DNA from: Paludibacteraceae bacterium
GTDB taxonomy: Bacteria > Bacteroidota > Bacteroidia > Bacteroidales > Paludibacteraceae
Direction of reading: 5' to 3'
Assembly (NCBI GenBank): GCA_905235225.1
Contig: CAJOKE010000008.1
Span: forward strand, 1 to 44,818
Length of the DNA: 44,818 nucleotides
The translations under genes and the position numbers were made by a program. Position 1 is the first letter of the stretch; every line of letters begins with the position of its first letter. Below, in pieces: positions 42,068-44,818 of this stretch. The notes beneath the pieces were generated by a model. It was given only the letters and a program-made list of their open reading frames with translations. It did not search any database and was not told where the DNA came from.

Positions 42068-43346
42068 CGTAAATAGTAATCATAATTTTATTTCCTTCAA
42101 GTCTTGCCGAGCAAGGGATATTTTCAGTTTCCTTGAGATAAGATTCAAACAAGAACGAGAATTGCGCCGCATCCATCCTAAGCCCATCCTCATCTAAAGG
42201 TGGTATATTAATATAGTCAAAAGTCATATTATCGTCAACCATACCCTGCATATGAAATTTTCCCTCATAGGCATTTTTACGTACCCACTGACGAATAATA
42301 TTGCTTAACGAATATCCTTTTTTGCCTGCAGGATCATTCATCGTTCTAGTAGCGTTCCCATCAATAGAAACAGATAAACTGACACGTATCCCTTTAGCCG
42401 GAGCAAAGTTATTAATTATATTCTCTAAAAAGGCATCAATATTGTCTCTAACAACATAATCACAAAGCACATCAGTTGCAATCGTTTGGTAGCGACGATT
42501 TGTGGTAGCTAATTGCGTAGCAATAATAGTTCCGGATGCAGTCTCAAAGGCTTTAAGTGTCAAGTTAACGCGAGAACCTGCCTGCTGTATATCCTTAAAG
42601 ATATCCACTTCAACATAAACATCTGCACCTGACTGTTGCAACAAAAGACGGTCACTACTTTGCCCTGCACCGGCATTCTTATCATACTGCTCAACCCTGT
42701 TGACTGCATTTATTTTTCCTAACAAGTCCACTGTTGTTATATTCTTTTGTTCAAATCCTTTTTGTACAGCATTTACAGCGACACGGCGATCATAATCATT
42801 TTGTAAAATAGAGGCATATGAAGGATCTTCAGGATTTTTGAATGGAACGACAATAATTGTAGGTAGAACCATATTAGGAGCAGTCGTCACATCAAGACCA
42901 CTCATAGTCTTCGGATTGTTTGAATCAACATATATTTTATTTGTCTTCAAATCATAAATCAATTTTGCCAGACGGATCTGAATCTGATACGTTGCACGAT
43001 AATCATTCCCTATTTTTTGGATTTTATCCAACGGTGCTGAAGACACTAAATAAAAGCTATACTTGGCTTGCTCATTAAAAAAACTATTAGTATAAGTTTT
43101 ATTATCTTTTTGAACAAGAGGATTACCATTATTAACACCTTCAATACCCACGTAGAATAAGGAATAGAACAAAGACCGGATGGCATTTTCCTCAACAGAA
43201 CGCAATTTGGCGGACATGCCGGCAGATTCAAACGTAGCCGTTTTATCGTCTTGATAAACAAGTGAGCATATTCCGGGATATTCATTTGCGAATAAACCAG
43301 AAACGACAAACGATAACATCGTCAAAACGAACAGAAAACGTTTCAT
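42060..43346 (-). CDS. Exported DUF6175-like protein
   Basis: This 428-aa protein has a signal peptide (MKRFLFVLTMLSFVVSGLFA). I associate its pattern (SLVYQDDKTATFESAG, IRSLFYSLFYVGIEGVNNG, VVPFKNP, VAVNAVQKGFEQKNITTVD) with the DUF6175 family of Bacteroidota; this is from memory and not certain. The middle part (about 160-300) has alternating strands and helices and the phrases of a CsgG/FlgO-like domain (ADVYVEVDI, FETASGTIIATQLA). Function unknown. It begins 6 bp after the CsgG-like gene and overlaps the LPP20-like gene, so the three are translated together. Confidence 0.7.
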   Translation of the reverse strand: MKRFLFVLTMLSFVVSGLFANEYPGICSLVYQDDKTATFESAGMSAKLRSVEENAIRSLFYSLFYVGIEGVNNGNPLVQKDNKTYTNSFFNEQAKYSFYLVSSAPLDKIQKIGNDYRATYQIQIRLAKLIYDLKTNKIYVDSNNPKTMSGLDVTTAPNMVLPTIIVVPFKNPEDPSYASILQNDYDRRVAVNAVQKGFEQKNITTVDLLGKINAVNRVEQYDKNAGAGQSSDRLLLQQSGADVYVEVDIFKDIQQAGSRVNLTLKAFETASGTIIATQLATTNRRYQTIATDVLCDYVVRDNIDAFLENIINNFAPAKGIRVSLSVSIDGNATRTMNDPAGKKGYSLSNIIRQWVRKNAYEGKFHMQGMVDDNMTFDYINIPPLDEDGLRMDAAQFSFLFESYLKETENIPCSARLEGNKIMITIYDD

Positions 43347-43352
43347 TATAAT

Positions 43353-44222
43353 CTATTTAAAGGATTTACTCTCTACTATTAAATTATGCGCATTGTTCGG
43401 GTCTTCTTCTTTTATAGTTATTATTTCCTCAAGAGCAGCATTAATTTCGGTGGCACCTTTTTTGACCTTACAAGATGATAAATCACCTGCAACAATACTT
43501 TCAACGACAATTTCGCCAATTTCTGTCCACGATATACGACCGGCTGTTAATATAGCTTTTTTTACAGCAAATACTGTTCCGGGAACCACGCCATCAGTTT
43601 CCCCGCAATTAATAAAACATTTTAACAATTTGCCATCTTTACTTTCAAAATCAGAATCCAAGATAATGGAATTAATTTTAAAATCCTTTGTCACAATCGT
43701 TTTCATGTGCTTCGGTATATTTTTCAGCATTTTTTGGATACAATCGTCAATGCTTTTACCGTGTTTCGCACTACATGAAAACATATCAGTAGAAACTAAA
43801 GTGCCTAATTCGCAATCCACTACTTTAATAGAATAAGAAAGTCCACCGTCATATGATTTTTTTCCCTTTTCGTTAACTATTTCTTTAACATCCATATTGG
43901 AGATAAATCCTTGTACCACATAATTTGCCCCTAACTTTTTCATTTTGCCATTACGAACAGTTTCGTCATCCAAGAATGCTTCTTCATCATCTGCTCGTCT
44001 TTGTTTTTCCTCACTTAAAGATGATTGCGAATCAACATCAATAATTTGCAAATGTTGATAGTGATGAAGGCTGGATATAACAGCACCTCTTACCCATTCA
44101 GTCCATGCAGTGCCTAAATCTGAAACTCGCGAGAAATGTTCTACGTACACAACTTGTTTTTTGGCAATAACATTTACACTCATGAATAATGCCACTACTA
44201 AAATTAGAAATTTGTGTTTCAT
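43353..44222 (-). CDS. Exported CsgG/LpoB-like domain protein
   Basis: This 289-aa protein has a cleavable signal peptide (about 1-20) and no lipobox. The pattern VVYVEHFSRVSD, IDVDSQSSLSEE, LGANYVVQGFISNMDV and YSIKVVDCELGTLVSTDMF fits the CsgG/HfaB/LpoB superfamily, where such domains form outer-membrane assemblies or regulate envelope enzymes. The C-terminal 100 residues form a separate beta-rich domain (GTVFAVKKAI, GEIVVESIVAGDLSSCKVKKG). It is the first gene of a three-gene operon with a long leader. Superfamily assignment is moderate. Confidence 0.65.
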   Translation of the reverse strand: MKHKFLILVVALFMSVNVIAKKQVVYVEHFSRVSDLGTAWTEWVRGAVISSLHHYQHLQIIDVDSQSSLSEEKQRRADDEEAFLDDETVRNGKMKKLGANYVVQGFISNMDVKEIVNEKGKKSYDGGLSYSIKVVDCELGTLVSTDMFSCSAKHGKSIDDCIQKMLKNIPKHMKTIVTKDFKINSIILDSDFESKDGKLLKCFINCGETDGVVPGTVFAVKKAILTAGRISWTEIGEIVVESIVAGDLSSCKVKKGATEINAALEEIITIKEEDPNNAHNLIVESKSFK

Positions 44223-44272
44223 AATAAAAAATTTACTAAAATTGTGCCTACTCTTTTATGGATTTTGGGCAT
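44219..44272 (-). CDS. Micro-ORF of leader element B (speculative)
   Basis: An ATG-initiated 17-codon frame reads MPKIHKRVGTILVNFLL and stops at TGA overlapping the CsgG-like start (ATGA). It matches the frame and sequence of micro-ORF A. The same frame is open upstream to about 44354 without an ATG. Confidence 0.35.
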   Translation of the reverse strand: MPKIHKRVGTILVNFLL

Positions 44273-44700
44273 CCTCCATATTCTTACTTCATTTATGTTC
44301 GCACACGTATATATATGCGCGTAAATACACAAAAAGCGCAGACTTCGCTATTGCTCATCTACGCACAAGGGTCTTCGCATTGCCCACCAAGTCAAATAAA
44401 CAACAATGAAACCTACGCCGATATGACAAACCCAAGAAAATGTACAAGGCACTATATACGATGTACACAGGGCATACAAAAGTCATACCCGTAGGCGTAA
44501 TTGGTTACTTTGCTTTTGACTTGGAATTCTATAAAAAGGTTGCGAAGCTTTTTGTGCGTCAAATACAAAGCGTCAATAAACGCCATTCAATATGTAACGA
44601 ATTCCCTCTAACCCTCTTGCTTTTGGCAAGCACGGCGTAGTCAGAATCCAGTTGAAACAAGAGTTATTTAAGGTGCAACACGATGCGAATAATTCTTATT
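44223..44700 (-). other. Long structured 5' leader of the CsgG-like operon
   Basis: This is about 475 nt between the promoter and the first gene with no minus-strand gene. Stem pairs visible on the minus strand include CTTGC-CAAAA-GCAAG, GCGT-TTATTG-ACGC, GGGTAT with ATGCCC, TGTACA with TGTACA, and a long-range 8-bp pair CTACGCCG (44633-44640) with CGGCGTAG (44413-44420). It ends in leader element B. A regulatory leader or an independent RNA is possible. Confidence 0.55.
44245..44353 (-). promoter_or_regulatory. Leader element, copy B
   Basis: The minus-strand core GGAG, TGCC, AAAATCC, AAGAGTAGGC spans 44246-44277 and has the same length as core A. Upstream it shares ATGAGCAA, GCGAAG and GCGCTTTT with copy A but contains about 21 extra bases. 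It ends 23 bp before the CsgG-like ATG. Confidence 0.6.
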
Positions 44701-44707
44701 TCGGGTG

Positions 44708-44738
44708 CAAAGGTACAGCTTTTTTAGGGATTGTGCAA
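44708..44738 (-). promoter_or_regulatory. Promoter of the CsgG-like operon leader
   Basis: On the minus strand TTGCACAATC leads to TACCTTTG with a 20-nt spacer after TTG. It lies about 485 bp upstream of the first start codon. The remaining 80 bp to the window end show nothing I recognise. Confidence 0.75.
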
Positions 44739-44818
44739 GAAAAAGTGTAAAAAATGTATAAAATTTTGCATTGTGGAAACTTTATTGAGGAAACAAGTAA
44801 GGTGTTATTTGGGGATTC

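Noticed and set aside
44440..44640. 66-codon plus-strand frame opposite the CsgG-operon leader
   Set aside because: It has no promoter, no family resemblance, and lies in the leader of an oppositely directed promoter; treated as chance.

Overview
The window looks like a chromosomal segment of a Bacteroidales bacterium, probably close to Paludibacteraceae/Prevotellaceae-type gut or rumen lineages (lineage is inference). The clues are nine promoters of the Bacteroidota type (TTG, about 20 nt, TAnnTTTG), exported starch-active proteins with short C-terminal tails of the kind seen on Bacteroidota cell-surface proteins, and a housekeeping gene set typical of the group. Most of the window is compactly coded at moderate G+C. 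The stretch at about 22.9-25.5 kb and the left-facing trio at 40.7-44.2 kb are clearly more A+T rich and look like accessory DNA.

Layout. (1) 1-12,238, minus strand: a five-gene starch locus read from one promoter at 12,208-12,238. It encodes a GH13 amylase with two CBM26-like modules, a second GH13 amylase with an N-terminal carbohydrate-binding-like module, two non-catalytic exported proteins, and a giant multi-module exported protein (at least 1551 aa) that runs off the left edge. The same few modules recur across the proteins. (2) trmO on the minus strand is divergent from tRNA-Phe, which has a clean terminator and is followed by a region of short tandem repeats. (3) 13,563-22,354, plus strand: a tightly overlapping operon dxs-trkA-trkH-SGNH esterase-MBOAT acyltransferase-coaE, mixing isoprenoid precursor synthesis, K+ uptake, O-acetylation of an envelope polymer and CoA synthesis. 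(4) 22,405-25,508: a small toxin-antitoxin pair, a long rod-like inverted repeat, and a three-gene A+T-rich operon (TerB-like protein, unknown helical protein, membrane-anchored zinc-ribbon protein). (5) nadC and dapB are divergent. dapB begins a co-oriented run (dapB, lepB, WbqC-like, ilvE, POT transporter, coiled-coil protein, rsmI, flippase, ribE, two FKBPs, second flippase, truA) to 39,238 in which I saw no further promoter of this type. (6) Duplicated 57-bp repeats precede an AAA ATPase. (7) A left-facing trio of exported proteins (CsgG-like, DUF6175-like, LPP20-like) is read from a promoter with a noncoding leader of about 475 nt.

The most unexpected signal is a leader element present twice, on opposite strands, directly in front of two unrelated accessory operons (TerB/zinc-ribbon at 23.2 kb and CsgG/DUF6175/LPP20 at 44.2 kb). 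The two copies match over a 32-nt core and encode related 17-19 residue micro-ORFs that begin MPKI and run into the downstream start codon. Other notable points are an extended promoter consensus shared by nine promoters, three tandem arrays with the same 11-bp period but different sequences, and the module shuffling in the starch locus. All calls come from reading the sequence; no database search was possible.
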